A stretch of 27,455 bases of DNA, taken from positions 1-27,455 of the forward strand of contig CAYUEW010000007.1 in assembly GCA_964444095.1 (NCBI GenBank), given 5' to 3'. Shown piece after piece: positions 1 to 7,944 of the stretch; position 1 is the first letter of the stretch; the number at the start of each line of letters is the position of its first letter. A program made the translations under genes and the position numbers. The notes beneath the pieces were generated by a model. That model saw nothing but the letters and a program-made list of their open reading frames with translations. It was not told where the DNA came from and ran no database searches. Origin of the DNA: JAGLWP01 sp964444095. Lineage in GTDB: Archaea > Nanobdellota > Nanobdellia > Pacearchaeales > GW2011-AR1.

Positions 1-43
1 TGTCGGGCTACAGCCAACCGCTCTACCACTAAGCTATGGAGGG
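1..43 (-). tRNA. tRNA-Tyr (GTA), 3' part cut off by window edge
   Basis: Read on the minus strand, the 5' acceptor strand CCCTCCA ends at 43. It is followed by TA at positions 8-9, a D-arm with the GGT/AGAGC pattern, and an anticodon stem GTTGG/CCGAC enclosing the loop CTGTAGC. The anticodon is therefore GTA (Tyr). A C at position 1 fits the archaeal tRNA-Tyr C1-G72 identity pair. The variable region, T-arm and 3' acceptor lie outside the window, so an intron cannot be excluded. Confidence 0.88.
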
Positions 44-109
44 TTTGTTTTCTATCCTTTTCTTTAGTGTAAGAAACACTTTATTTAAGGATGTTTTTAG
101 AACTCTTTT

Positions 110-490
110 TTAGTTTTTAAGTTTTGCTTTCTCGCGTTTTCGAGCTTCAAGCATGGCTTTAATTTTAGTATATTTTATAATCTCACTTGCTCCCCAATAA
201 ATTTGAAATCCTCCAAAAATAAACCAAAAATAATTTCCAAGCCCTTCTCCAAATAATACATTTGAAAATAATCCTCCTACTAAATTTGAAAGTCCCGCAA
301 GGAGAATAAGTACCCCAAATATCAAATATACAGCAATTTTTTTATAAATTATTGAAAAAATTCCAAAGGAAATTAAAATAAATCCCCAATAAAAAGAAAA
401 AAGTCCTGAAGCAATTATATGAACAATCCCTATTATCAATAATCCAATCCCTAAACTTTTTGTTTCTTGTCTTATATCTTTTTTAGGCAT
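110..490 (-). CDS. Small four-helix membrane protein, unknown function
   Basis: This 126-aa protein is mostly hydrophobic. About four membrane segments lie near residues 12-29, 31-49, 51-73 and 86-103. The N-terminus is short and polar, and the C-terminal tail is strongly basic (roughly residues 107-126, rich in Lys and Arg), which by the positive-inside rule should be cytoplasmic. No catalytic motif or known family is recognisable. A TATA-like GTTTTTAAG element lies 21-30 nt upstream of the ATG on the minus strand, so the gene probably has its own promoter and a nearly leaderless message. It is separated from the next upstream minus-strand gene by about 47 nt. Function is not assigned. Confidence 0.75.
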   Translation of the reverse strand: MPKKDIRQETKSLGIGLLIIGIVHIIASGLFSFYWGFILISFGIFSIIYKKIAVYLIFGVLILLAGLSNLVGGLFSNVLFGEGLGNYFWFIFGGFQIYWGASEIIKYTKIKAMLEARKREKAKLKN

Positions 491-537
491 TATTTTTTTA
501 ACTTCTTTTAGTTTTTAAGATTATCGTCTGGAGAAAA

Positions 538-1905
538 TTATTTCTTCAATTGTTCTGCGATAAAGAAAGCCTTATTTGATTCTGTCTCGTGAATCTCGCC
601 GTCTTTTTCATAAACTGCTGTTGCTGTTGGTAATGCGAATTTACCGAGCACGCCGACTTTAGAATAAATAATGTAAGTTAGTGTTCTCATTTCTCCTGCC
701 TCAAGTTTTTCAAAGTTCCACTCTATTCTCTTAGTCGCTTCATTAACTCGTGTTGGTTGTTCTGCGCCAAATCTTTCATGCACCTTTACAAGTGGCGGAA
801 GTCTATCAATAACATTCACTCTTTCAACATATTTCTTAGCTTCCACAAAAATAGAAACTTTTAATGCAAACTCACCGCCTTTTGCCCGAACAAAAGAAAT
901 CTTTTTCCTTAACATTAAATTTGTTTTTGAAAACTTTTTTGTTAATACCACTACAGCTACAATCAAAAAGATAATTAATAAAGGTAAAAACCAATTTGTT
1001 TTTACTTTCACTTTAAAAGTTTCACCAGGATTTACTTCTTGGCTCCAAGTGTAATAAATTTTCCCCCCATCTCTCTCAACAAAATCTGGTTCAGGACTTA
1101 AACTTGTGAATAATCTTGTAACAACATTCTTTTTTATGGTTATTTCTGATTCAGATACTACATTTCCTTTGTTTGATTTTTGGATAATGTCTGTTCTTAT
1201 AATAAAGCCATAACTGTCTTCTGTGGTTTTCAAAATATCTTTCTCAGAAAATTCCATTGTTCCTTCAATTTCTGTTTCTTGTTCCCCCAAATTCATTTGA
1301 GCAGTAATTGTATAGAATCCTGCAGAAACTTCTGCAAAGTCTTCCTTGTCTAATTCTACATCGAAATTTTTCTTTTCATAGGCGCCTAATGTGAAATCTT
1401 CATCAAAATTAAAGAACGGGGATTTGAAGTTAGAAGTTATCTCTCCGAAGTCATAGTTCACTTTATTTTCTACATAGATTTGTAATGAGTTTGAATTTGG
1501 GTCGAGATTTTCAGAACCGATTTTTATTGAATTTTCTAAATCAATTACTTTTAATGTTAAAGGCACTGTTTTTTCGCTTTTATCCTGGCCTTGGATAAAC
1601 AAGTCAAATGTTACCATGCCCCTTTGAGAAAAATCTGAACGAGGATAAACTCCGAATTCGATATTTTTTGTTTCCATCATTCCAATCGAAATTGTTTCTT
1701 GAGGATAACTTCCTGCTCCAAAGAATGTGTAAAAAATAAGATTTGTTGCTACATCCTGGTTTGTTATTTCTAAATTAAAGGCTGTCGGATTTTCAAGCCC
1801 AATAATCATCACTTCATCTGAACTTGTCTTTTCAACGTCCAAATTTATTGCAAGAACACCTGGAATAATCAACAATACTAATAATAGAATAGCTATCTTT
1901 TCCAT
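538..1905 (-). CDS. Envelope protein with signal peptide, single C-terminal-half TM helix and beta-rich cytoplasmic domain
   Basis: This 455-aa protein starts with a cleavable-looking signal peptide (residues 1-19, hydrophobic core ILLLVLLII, likely cut after GVLA). About 285 residues of beta-rich, Ser/Thr/Asn-containing sequence follow, expected outside the cell, then a single membrane helix at roughly residues 303-322 (LPLLIIFLIVAVVVL) bordered by KKFSK. The last 130 residues look like an immunoglobulin-like or DUF11-type beta domain (pattern VERVNVIDRLPP then LTYIIYSKVGVLG) but would be cytoplasmic by this topology. The family is not firmly recognised. It may be a cell-surface or secretion-associated protein. 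TATATATA lies about 18-28 nt upstream of the ATG, consistent with a leaderless transcript. Confidence 0.8.
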   Translation of the reverse strand: MEKIAILLLVLLIIPGVLAINLDVEKTSSDEVMIIGLENPTAFNLEITNQDVATNLIFYTFFGAGSYPQETISIGMMETKNIEFGVYPRSDFSQRGMVTFDLFIQGQDKSEKTVPLTLKVIDLENSIKIGSENLDPNSNSLQIYVENKVNYDFGEITSNFKSPFFNFDEDFTLGAYEKKNFDVELDKEDFAEVSAGFYTITAQMNLGEQETEIEGTMEFSEKDILKTTEDSYGFIIRTDIIQKSNKGNVVSESEITIKKNVVTRLFTSLSPEPDFVERDGGKIYYTWSQEVNPGETFKVKVKTNWFLPLLIIFLIVAVVVLTKKFSKTNLMLRKKISFVRAKGGEFALKVSIFVEAKKYVERVNVIDRLPPLVKVHERFGAEQPTRVNEATKRIEWNFEKLEAGEMRTLTYIIYSKVGVLGKFALPTATAVYEKDGEIHETESNKAFFIAEQLKK

Positions 1906-1951
1906 GACATTTTCAGAAGAGAATTATATATAAGGATTTCGGTGAAATAAT

Positions 1952-2458
1952 CTATGCTTTTTTACCTTCTAAGTCTAAATAAGCTTTTGCTTGATTTAAA
2001 AATTCGTCGCAATCACCTGCAATTTTGTTCTCAAATTCATTAATTCTAGAAGCAATTACCCATTTTTCATAAATACTTCTTAGGAATTTTTGGAAAGCTT
2101 TGGTTTCAAATTTTCCGTCATAATCTCTTACAAGAACTCCTTTGGTTTTAATTTGAACAGAACCTTTGTTTGTTTTAACTTTTGTTCCTCCTTCTTGGAT
2201 TTCAACTTCTGTAAGACCTACAATTTTGAAAGCAATTTTCACTTCAAATTTGAAATAATCTGTAACTTTTCTTGTTCCAGTCCATTCTACATCTATATTT
2301 TTTGAATCTCCAGAAAGTTTTTCTACATATTTGTCTTCAGAAATATCTAAGCTTGTTTCTTCTGTTACCCAATCATAACAAAATTTGTAGAAGTCTTTGA
2401 AAGAAAAAATTCCGTCATATTTTATTTTACTTGAAAATATTGTATCTTTTTCTGCCAT
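1952..2458 (-). CDS. Conserved-looking hypothetical protein, 168 aa
   Basis: This is a soluble 168-aa protein of balanced charge with no signal peptide or membrane helix. It begins with an amphipathic region rich in aromatic residues (FKDFYKFCYDW), followed by several predicted beta strands with alternating Lys/Val pattern (residues about 70-115), and ends in a helical segment (KFLRSIYEKWVIASRINEFENK). The fold could be a START/Bet v1-like or lipid-binding beta-helix grip, but this is only an impression from strand and helix order. It lies about 46 nt downstream of the next minus-strand gene and has an AT-rich TATA-like ATTTAAAT about 27-35 nt upstream of its ATG. No function assigned. Confidence 0.75.
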   Translation of the reverse strand: MAEKDTIFSSKIKYDGIFSFKDFYKFCYDWVTEETSLDISEDKYVEKLSGDSKNIDVEWTGTRKVTDYFKFEVKIAFKIVGLTEVEIQEGGTKVKTNKGSVQIKTKGVLVRDYDGKFETKAFQKFLRSIYEKWVIASRINEFENKIAGDCDEFLNQAKAYLDLEGKKA

Positions 2459-2499
2459 CTTCTTTCTTAGAATAATGTAATTTCATTTAAATAACTTTT

Positions 2500-3054
2500 C
2501 TATATTTTGTTTTTACAATTTTCACAAATTAAAACTCCATTTGACATTGTAAGAATATCAAAATTTCCGCATTCTTCACAAACCCCTGTTTTTCTTCCTT
2601 TGTTTTTTTGCATACGCTTTAATTTTTCAGCTTCTTCTCTTATTTTAGCAAACTCGTCTAATTCTGGGTAAATTTCTGGATGAAAATTTAAGATGTCTTT
2701 GATAGTAATAATTCCTACTAATTGTTTATTATGAATTACTGGGAGGCGCTCAAATTTTAATTTTTTCATTTTTTTGATTGCTTCTTGGATTGTAGTGGTC
2801 GGTTTAACAGTCGCAATTTTCTTTTGAGAGATATCAATCGCTTTAATTTGAGACAAATCGTCTTTTGATTTTTTGATTAATGCCCAAAGAATGTCTTTTT
2901 GAGAAATAAATCCCACAAGTCTTTTTCTTTCCACAAGGAGCAGACTTCCAACCCGTTTCCTTACCATTTTTTTAGCACATTCAAAAAGGTTTGTTTCAGG
3001 TTTTACCGAGATTGGTTCTCGGGTCATAATGCTTGCAACGGGAATTTCTTCCAT
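2500..3054 (-). CDS. CBS-domain pair protein with C-terminal zinc ribbon
   Basis: This 184-aa protein carries two CBS motifs forming one Bateman module: CBS1 at about residues 4-60 (IMTREPISVKPE ... LVGFISQKDIL) and CBS2 at about 72-124 (ATVKPTTTIQEAI ... LVGIITIKDIL). A basic linker leads to a C-terminal zinc ribbon with Cys159, Cys162, Cys177 and Cys180 (CEEC/CENC). CBS pairs commonly bind adenine nucleotides or SAM and regulate partners. The zinc ribbon suggests a nucleic-acid or protein-binding output, as in archaeal CBS/zinc-ribbon regulators. It is divergently transcribed from the thermosome gene, with 97 nt between the two ATGs, so both promoters share one intergenic region. The exact ligand and target cannot be told from sequence. 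Confidence 0.88.
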   Translation of the reverse strand: MEEIPVASIMTREPISVKPETNLFECAKKMVRKRVGSLLLVERKRLVGFISQKDILWALIKKSKDDLSQIKAIDISQKKIATVKPTTTIQEAIKKMKKLKFERLPVIHNKQLVGIITIKDILNFHPEIYPELDEFAKIREEAEKLKRMQKNKGRKTGVCEECGNFDILTMSNGVLICENCKNKI

Positions 3055-3073
3055 GAAATATTAAGGGACCTCA

Positions 3074-3086
3074 AATTTATAAGTTT
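3074..3086 (-). promoter_or_regulatory. TATA box for the CBS/zinc-ribbon gene
   Basis: On the minus strand this reads ACTTATAAATTTG, centred about 26 nt upstream of the ATG at 3054. The spacing predicts a transcript starting at or near the start codon. Confidence 0.55.
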
Positions 3087-3121
3087 TTATGTAGGGAAGA
3101 TATTTCTTTCACTATAATAAT

Positions 3122-3142
3122 CTTTAAATATTAGGAGAGAGG
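3122..3142 (+). promoter_or_regulatory. Thermosome promoter (TATA) and ribosome binding site
   Basis: CTTTAAATA at 3122-3130 lies 22-30 nt before the ATG at 3152. It is followed by a purine-rich GGAGAGAGG at 3134-3142, a plausible Shine-Dalgarno sequence. The two elements are so close that the RBS would lie at or before the expected TSS if the TATA box is used with normal 25-nt spacing, so one of the two may not be functional. Confidence 0.5.
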
Positions 3143-3151
3143 AAATTTAAT

Positions 3152-4756
3152 ATGACAGATAAACCAGTTGTTCTTATGCCGGAGGATATTCAAAGAATCA
3201 TGGGGAAAGATGCTCAGCGAAATAATATTCTTGCTGCAAAGATGGTTGCAGAAATTGTGAAGACGACTCTTGGACCAAAAGGAATGGATAAGATGTTAGT
3301 GTCCCCAACAAACGATATTGTTGTAACAAATGACGGTGTGACAATTTTAGAGGAAATGCAAATTGAGCATCCTGCTGCAAAAATGATGGTGGAAATTGCT
3401 AAGACACAGGAGAGTGAAGTTGGGGACGGGACTACGACCGCAGTGATGCTTGCGGGCAAACTTTTAGAAAATGCTGAGAAACTTTTAGATAAAAAGATCC
3501 ATCCGACAGTTATCACGAAAGGGTATAGTATGGCTGCAGAAAAAGCGCAGGAAATTTTAATGGATATTGCGTTGAGAATTACTCCTGGAGATGAAGATGT
3601 GTTGAGACAAGTGGCTATGACTGCTATGACTGGCAAGGGTGCAGAAGGTTCGAAAGAAAAGTTCGCGGAGATTATTGTAACGGCGGTTAATCAAATTAAG
3701 GAAGGAGATAGAATTGAATTAAGTGATATTAAAATTGAGAAAACGAGGAAGGATGGGATTGCAGATACTGAATTAATTTCTGGAATTGTTTTGGATAAAG
3801 AAAAAGTTTCTTCTGATATGCCGTTCAAAGTTGATGACGCGAAAATCGCTTTGATTGATTTTCCATTTGAATTGAAAAATTTGGAGATAGACACTAAGAT
3901 TTCTATTTCTTCTCCAGAGCAGCTTCAAAGTTTTATTAATCAAGAAGAGCAGTCCATTAAGAGAATGGTCGATAAGATGAAAGAGACTGGGGCTAATGTT
4001 ATTTTTTGTCAAAAGGGAATTGATGATTTTGCACAATATCTGCTTTCTAAAGCAGGAATTTATGCGTGCCGGAGAGTTGCAAAGAGTGATATGGAAAAGA
4101 TTGCTAAAGCGACAGGGGGGAAAGTCGTCAGTAATTTGAACGAAATTTCTTCTGGGGAATTAGGGAATGCACAGGTGGTTGAAGAGGTAAGGCACGCAGA
4201 AGATTCTTTTACTTATGTTAAGGGATGTCAAAATCCCAAGGCTCTGACAATTTTAATTCATGGTGGAAGCGGGCATGTTATCGACGAAATTGAAAGAGCT
4301 ATCAAAGATGGATTAGGAGATGTAATTTCTTCTTTGAAATCTGGGTTGGTTGTGCCTGGCGGAGGAGCTATTGAAATAGAGCTCGCAAAGAGATTGAAAG
4401 AATTTTCACAAGGTTTAAGTGGGAGAGAACAACTTGCAGTAGAAGAATTTGCATCTGCCTTTGAGTTTATTCCATCAACGCTGGCAGAAAATGCGGGATT
4501 GGATCCAATAGATATTCTTACAGAATTAAAATCAAGGCATGATGCTGGCGAAAGGAATGCTGGTTTGAATTTGTTTCATAATAAAATTGAGAATGTTTTA
4601 GAAAATAAAATAATTGAACCGTATAAGATTAAAAGCCAAGCAATTAATTCTGCGAGCGAAGTTGCAATCATGATTTTGAGGATAGATGATGTTATAGCTT
4701 CTGAAGGAAAAAAGAGCCAGAGAGGAATGCCCCCCGGAATGGGTGGAGAATTTTAA
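3152..4756 (+). CDS. ths: Thermosome subunit (group II chaperonin)
   Basis: This 534-aa protein has the full length of archaeal thermosome subunits. Chaperonin signatures are in order: GPKGMDKML (41-49), NDGVTIL (60-66), the nucleotide-binding GDGTT (91-95), and VPGGGAIEIEL near residue 400, with the typical Gly/Met-rich C-terminal tail (GMPPGMGGEF). It should assemble into an eight- or nine-fold double ring that folds proteins in the cytoplasm using ATP, with the built-in lid of group II chaperonins. Codon use is somewhat less AT-rich than neighbouring hypothetical genes, as expected for a highly expressed gene. Only this subunit is present here. Whether the organism makes homo- or hetero-oligomers cannot be judged from the window. 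Confidence 0.98.
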   Translation: MTDKPVVLMPEDIQRIMGKDAQRNNILAAKMVAEIVKTTLGPKGMDKMLVSPTNDIVVTNDGVTILEEMQIEHPAAKMMVEIAKTQESEVGDGTTTAVMLAGKLLENAEKLLDKKIHPTVITKGYSMAAEKAQEILMDIALRITPGDEDVLRQVAMTAMTGKGAEGSKEKFAEIIVTAVNQIKEGDRIELSDIKIEKTRKDGIADTELISGIVLDKEKVSSDMPFKVDDAKIALIDFPFELKNLEIDTKISISSPEQLQSFINQEEQSIKRMVDKMKETGANVIFCQKGIDDFAQYLLSKAGIYACRRVAKSDMEKIAKATGGKVVSNLNEISSGELGNAQVVEEVRHAEDSFTYVKGCQNPKALTILIHGGSGHVIDEIERAIKDGLGDVISSLKSGLVVPGGGAIEIELAKRLKEFSQGLSGREQLAVEEFASAFEFIPSTLAENAGLDPIDILTELKSRHDAGERNAGLNLFHNKIENVLENKIIEPYKIKSQAINSASEVAIMILRIDDVIASEGKKSQRGMPPGMGGEF

Positions 4757-4759
4757 TAA

Positions 4760-4999
4760 TTATTTTTTAGGATTATAATTTGGACAATTATAATTAAATC
4801 CATCACAAGATCTACAATAACTAAGATTAGATTTGTTATCTATGGCGAGAATTTTTCTTGGAGATCTTATATTTGATTCTTCCATTTCAATTTTATTGAA
4901 ACACATACCTTCAGATAAACCAGAAAATTGTGGTTCATCTAAGCTTAGAATCCCTTCATAAATAAGTTCTTCTTCAATTTGTAGTAATATTTCTTCCAT
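4760..4999 (-). CDS. Small acidic protein with Cys-containing C-terminus, unknown
   Basis: This 79-aa protein has an acidic, helical N-terminal half (EEILLQIEEELIYEG) and a C-terminal segment with three closely placed cysteines (CRSCDGFNYNCPNY) plus one Cys near residue 33, which could bind one metal ion. No family is recognised. It is convergent with the thermosome gene, with only 3 nt between the two stop codons. A TATA-like AGTTTATAATCC lies roughly 23-34 nt upstream of the ATG on the minus strand, supporting a real, independently expressed gene. Confidence 0.6.
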   Translation of the reverse strand: MEEILLQIEEELIYEGILSLDEPQFSGLSEGMCFNKIEMEESNIRSPRKILAIDNKSNLSYCRSCDGFNYNCPNYNPKK

Positions 5000-5031
5000 A
5001 GACTTTTCTTAGAAAAAGAAGGATTATAAAC

Positions 5032-5883
5032 TTATGCTAACACTGCATACAAAACACATCCGATAATGATTATAGCTGAAATTATGTTTTTCAATTTGAT
5101 TTTTTCTTTTAAGAATATGTGAGCGAAGATATATATGAAAACTGGTGCGAGCATGATTACTAGTGTTGTGAAGACGACTCCCAAGTTGATGTATCCATAA
5201 TAAACTATAACTCTGTAGATTACCCAAATTATTCCTATAAAGAAAATATGAATGCGCACCGGTTTGTTTGCTTGTTTTAAATTTGGTCTAAATAGAGCGA
5301 AACTAATTAATAAAACTGCTGAACATCTTAAGAAATAAAAACTGATTGGGGAATAGAAATCTAAGATTAATCTTGTTAAGATTAGTTCAAGTGCAAAGAA
5401 AAAACTTCCTGCAATTGCAGCTAAAAAATATTTATTGAATTGAAGATGATATTTTTTTATGTGTGTTAAAATTAATGCTGTTGCTGCAATTATTGCTGGG
5501 ATGATAACATTTAGATTTCTTTCATAAAGACTTTCAAAGAAAAAACTGAATACGATTGCTAAGAGGATAACAAATAATGGTTCAAGAATTTTTGCTGGTT
5601 CGAGGTTGCTTATTTTTTCTCCTTTGATGGAATAGAACATAAAGAGATTTGCTACAATCGAGAATAGAATGATTGTACTGAAGATTAAAACGTTTTTTAA
5701 TTGCAATGCTTCGGGTTCAAATTTCCAGAAAAAATACAAGAAAGGAATTAGAACAATTACAATTGCACAGAATTCTAAAACTTGATAAAGCTTGATATCA
5801 ATTTTCTTTTTTCTCAACACTGTTTTTTGTAAAACTGTCCCAGCTGCAAGTGCCAATGCTCCAAAAATAGGAATTTCTATCAT
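5032..5883 (-). CDS. DMT-superfamily (EamA-like) membrane transporter
   Basis: With the ATG at 5883 the protein is 283 aa and almost entirely hydrophobic, with about ten membrane helices arranged as two five-helix halves. The region near ILEPLFVILLAIVF at the end of the first half and LAPVFIYIFAHIFLKEKI at the end of the second match the repeated EamA pattern (Pro-containing helix, then a KEK/ER turn). Such proteins export or import small metabolites; the substrate cannot be inferred. An in-frame ATG exists 51 nt further upstream (5934), but it lies inside the tRNA-Gly gene, so the MIEIPIFGAL start is chosen. A TATA-like TTTTTTTAAATG about 30 nt upstream overlaps the T-run that follows the tRNA. 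Confidence 0.87.
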   Translation of the reverse strand: MIEIPIFGALALAAGTVLQKTVLRKKKIDIKLYQVLEFCAIVIVLIPFLYFFWKFEPEALQLKNVLIFSTIILFSIVANLFMFYSIKGEKISNLEPAKILEPLFVILLAIVFSFFFESLYERNLNVIIPAIIAATALILTHIKKYHLQFNKYFLAAIAGSFFFALELILTRLILDFYSPISFYFLRCSAVLLISFALFRPNLKQANKPVRIHIFFIGIIWVIYRVIVYYGYINLGVVFTTLVIMLAPVFIYIFAHIFLKEKIKLKNIISAIIIIGCVLYAVLA

Positions 5884-5927
5884 TCTCTTTTTAATACTAA
5901 CAAAAAGGCATTTAAAAAAATTTTGAA

Positions 5928-5998
5928 TGCGCAAGCCGAGAATCGAACTCGGCTCACCTCGTTGGCAACGAGATATTCTACCAATAAACTACTTGCGC
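5928..5998 (-). tRNA. tRNA-Gly (GCC)
   Basis: The minus-strand sequence folds as a 71-nt cloverleaf. The acceptor is GCGCAAG/CTTGCGC with discriminator A at 5928. The anticodon arm TCTCG/CGAGG encloses the loop TTGCCAA, giving anticodon GCC. The T-arm is GCCGA/TCGGC with a TTCGATT loop. No CCA is encoded; the gene is followed by a run of seven T on the minus strand, a plausible archaeal terminator. Confidence 0.96.
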
Positions 5999-6170
5999 TC
6001 TCTTTTATTTAACAATAATTATTTTTAAGTTTATTGATATTATCTTATCTGATAAATTACAGAAATAGTTCCATAAACAGTTTGTTCAGAAGGAGTTATG
6101 CTCATAGTTGTTATCTTTGCACTTTCCCACCACTTTTTTGTTTTTTCTGTCATTTTCCCCTTTTGAAAAA

Positions 6171-6242
6171 TGGTCCTGCGAGGAATCGGACCTCGGTTTG
6201 CTCGGTGTAAACGAGCCGTCTTAGCCATTGGACAACAGGACC
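6171..6242 (-). tRNA. tRNA-Val (TAC)
   Basis: The minus-strand sequence gives a 72-nt cloverleaf. The acceptor is GGTCCTG/CAGGACC with discriminator A at 6171. The anticodon stem GCTCG/CGAGC encloses loop TTTACAC, giving anticodon TAC. The T-arm is CGAGG/CCTCG with loop TCCGATT. CCA is not encoded. ATTTTTC follows the 3' end, and a CTTTAAAACC TATA-like element lies 21-31 nt upstream. Confidence 0.96.
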
Positions 6243-6289
6243 TTGTTTTTACAAAGAATAATTGGTTTTAAAGTTTATCTATCGGAAGA

Positions 6290-6297
6290 TTTATAAG
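6290..6297 (+). promoter_or_regulatory. TATA box of the 528-aa nucleotidyltransferase gene
   Basis: TTTATAAG lies 22-29 nt upstream of the ATG at 6319, with no Shine-Dalgarno sequence between, which predicts a leaderless mRNA. Confidence 0.55.
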
Positions 6298-6318
6298 TAA
6301 AACGTCTGTTTTTTCACT

Positions 6319-7905
6319 ATGAGCGCAGACGACAAAGATAAAGAAATTCCTGAAATGGCTCTTGATAAAAAGTATTCTAATAAACTTCCAGAAATTCCAG
6401 AAACAACAAATAAAACTAAGAAAGATATGGAGAAAGTTAAAAAATCTTTAGAAAAATTAAAGAATTTTATTGTGAAAAAATATCCTTTTACCCAAGCAAT
6501 TGGTATTTTGCCCCCTGCATCGATTAAAATGTTCATTGAGGAGGAAGAGGTTCCAAAAGAAACAGAAAAATATATTCATATGTATTTAGTCATACCTGAG
6601 GAAAAATTAAAAGAAGTTCAGAAAATAAAACAAGAAATTATTAAGCAAATTGAATCAACTGAAAATCTTGGAACAGATAAAGGACAAAAGATTTGGCTTC
6701 AAATTAAAACGCCTGTTGATATTTGGGAAAATTGTTTAGATAGTAAATTTGATATTGCAAGTGCAATTGGGATGTCTTTCCCGCTTTATGATAAAGGACT
6801 TTTGGGTGCATTGAGAGTTGCAGAAATTCACAAGTCTTTAGTTTTGCAAAAATTTGAGAAGTATGTTGTTAGTTATGTTATTGGGGGAAGTTTGGTTCGA
6901 GGAGAAGCAATAAAAACTTCTGACGTCGACGTTTTCATAGTTATTAATGATACAGATGTGAAACGAATGCCAAGACTTGAATTAAAAGAAAGACTTAGGT
7001 CTATTATCTACCAATATGTTGCTGAAGCTTCTGCATTGGCGGGAGTGAAAAACAAACTTGAGCCACAAGTTTATCTTTTGACTGATTTCTGGGAAGCAGT
7101 TAAGGATGCACACCCGGTTATGTTTACTTTTATCCGTGACGGAATTCCACTTTATGATAGGGGAACTTTCATGCCATGGAAAGCTTTGTTAAAAATGGGA
7201 AAGTTGAAACCCTCTCCAGAAGCAATTGATATGTTTATGTCTATGGGGGATAATACTATTAAGAGAGCTAAAAGAACTTTGCTTGATATTGTAATACACG
7301 AAATTTATTGGGGTGTTTCGACTCCGAGCCAGGCATTACTTATGTTGTATGGTTTGCCTCCCCCTGCACCAAAACATCTTGTTGAAGAAATGAAAAAAGT
7401 TTTTGTTACAAAAGAAAAGATGTTAGAGAAAAAATATATTGATATTCTTGAGAAGATTGTTAAAATTTACAAAGATTATGAACATGAGAAAATTAAGGAG
7501 ATTAAAGGGGTAGAAGTTGATAAATTGATGAAGGATACAGAAGATTATTTGAAGAGGCTTAAAGAATTAAGAGAACAAATTGAAAAGCGAACTTCTGAGA
7601 AAACAATCGAACAAATCTATTCAGATATTTTTAGCATTTTGAAAACAATGCTTGGAAATAAAAGTCAAGCTAAAATGATTGAAGAATTCGAAAAATCTTT
7701 AATTAAGAATGGGAAGTTGCCTCCACAGGATTTGAGGATTTTGAAAGCAATTGTTACAGCAAGAGCAGATTTCAAAAAGGGAAAGTTGAATGTGCATAAG
7801 GTTGATGATGCAAGAAAGAATGCTTCAATTTTAATTAATGATTTAATTGAATATAATCAGAGATGTGATTTGGAAAGTAATAAGAAAGAAGGAAAGAAAG
7901 AATAG
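6319..7905 (+). CDS. Large nucleotidyltransferase-domain protein with helical C-terminal region
   Basis: This 528-aa protein contains a polymerase-beta-type nucleotidyltransferase motif: GGS (189-191), Arg194, then Ser201-Asp202-Val-Asp204, the paired metal-binding aspartates. An N-terminal region of about 180 residues precedes it and a long Lys/Glu-rich helical region follows. Residues from about 240 to 425 align by eye with the whole C-terminal part of the nucleotidyltransferase at 10832-11683 (shared SPEAI, then YW..S.....L, then PP..P.H, then KGVE.D......ED), so the two are paralogues with a common two-domain core. The core resembles minimal nucleotidyltransferase plus HEPN-like helical domain arrangements. 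The Rx4-6H HEPN RNase motif is not evident here. The substrate is unknown; tRNA, protein AMPylation or small-molecule targets are all possible. Confidence 0.85.
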   Translation: MSADDKDKEIPEMALDKKYSNKLPEIPETTNKTKKDMEKVKKSLEKLKNFIVKKYPFTQAIGILPPASIKMFIEEEEVPKETEKYIHMYLVIPEEKLKEVQKIKQEIIKQIESTENLGTDKGQKIWLQIKTPVDIWENCLDSKFDIASAIGMSFPLYDKGLLGALRVAEIHKSLVLQKFEKYVVSYVIGGSLVRGEAIKTSDVDVFIVINDTDVKRMPRLELKERLRSIIYQYVAEASALAGVKNKLEPQVYLLTDFWEAVKDAHPVMFTFIRDGIPLYDRGTFMPWKALLKMGKLKPSPEAIDMFMSMGDNTIKRAKRTLLDIVIHEIYWGVSTPSQALLMLYGLPPPAPKHLVEEMKKVFVTKEKMLEKKYIDILEKIVKIYKDYEHEKIKEIKGVEVDKLMKDTEDYLKRLKELREQIEKRTSEKTIEQIYSDIFSILKTMLGNKSQAKMIEEFEKSLIKNGKLPPQDLRILKAIVTARADFKKGKLNVHKVDDARKNASILINDLIEYNQRCDLESNKKEGKKE

Positions 7906-7944
7906 ACAGAATAGTTTTTTAATCTCTAAGTTTTTAATCATTTT

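Noticed and set aside
5884..5934. Upstream ATG extending the DMT transporter by 17 residues
   Set aside because: The extension is translated from the 3' part of tRNA-Gly and from AT-rich promoter sequence. The ATG at 5883 gives a normal transporter N-terminus.
6040..6228. 62-codon minus-strand frame, or its 37-codon shorter form starting at 6153
   Set aside because: The long form overlaps the tRNA-Val gene. The short form follows the tRNA's T-run without a convincing promoter and shows no recognisable protein features.
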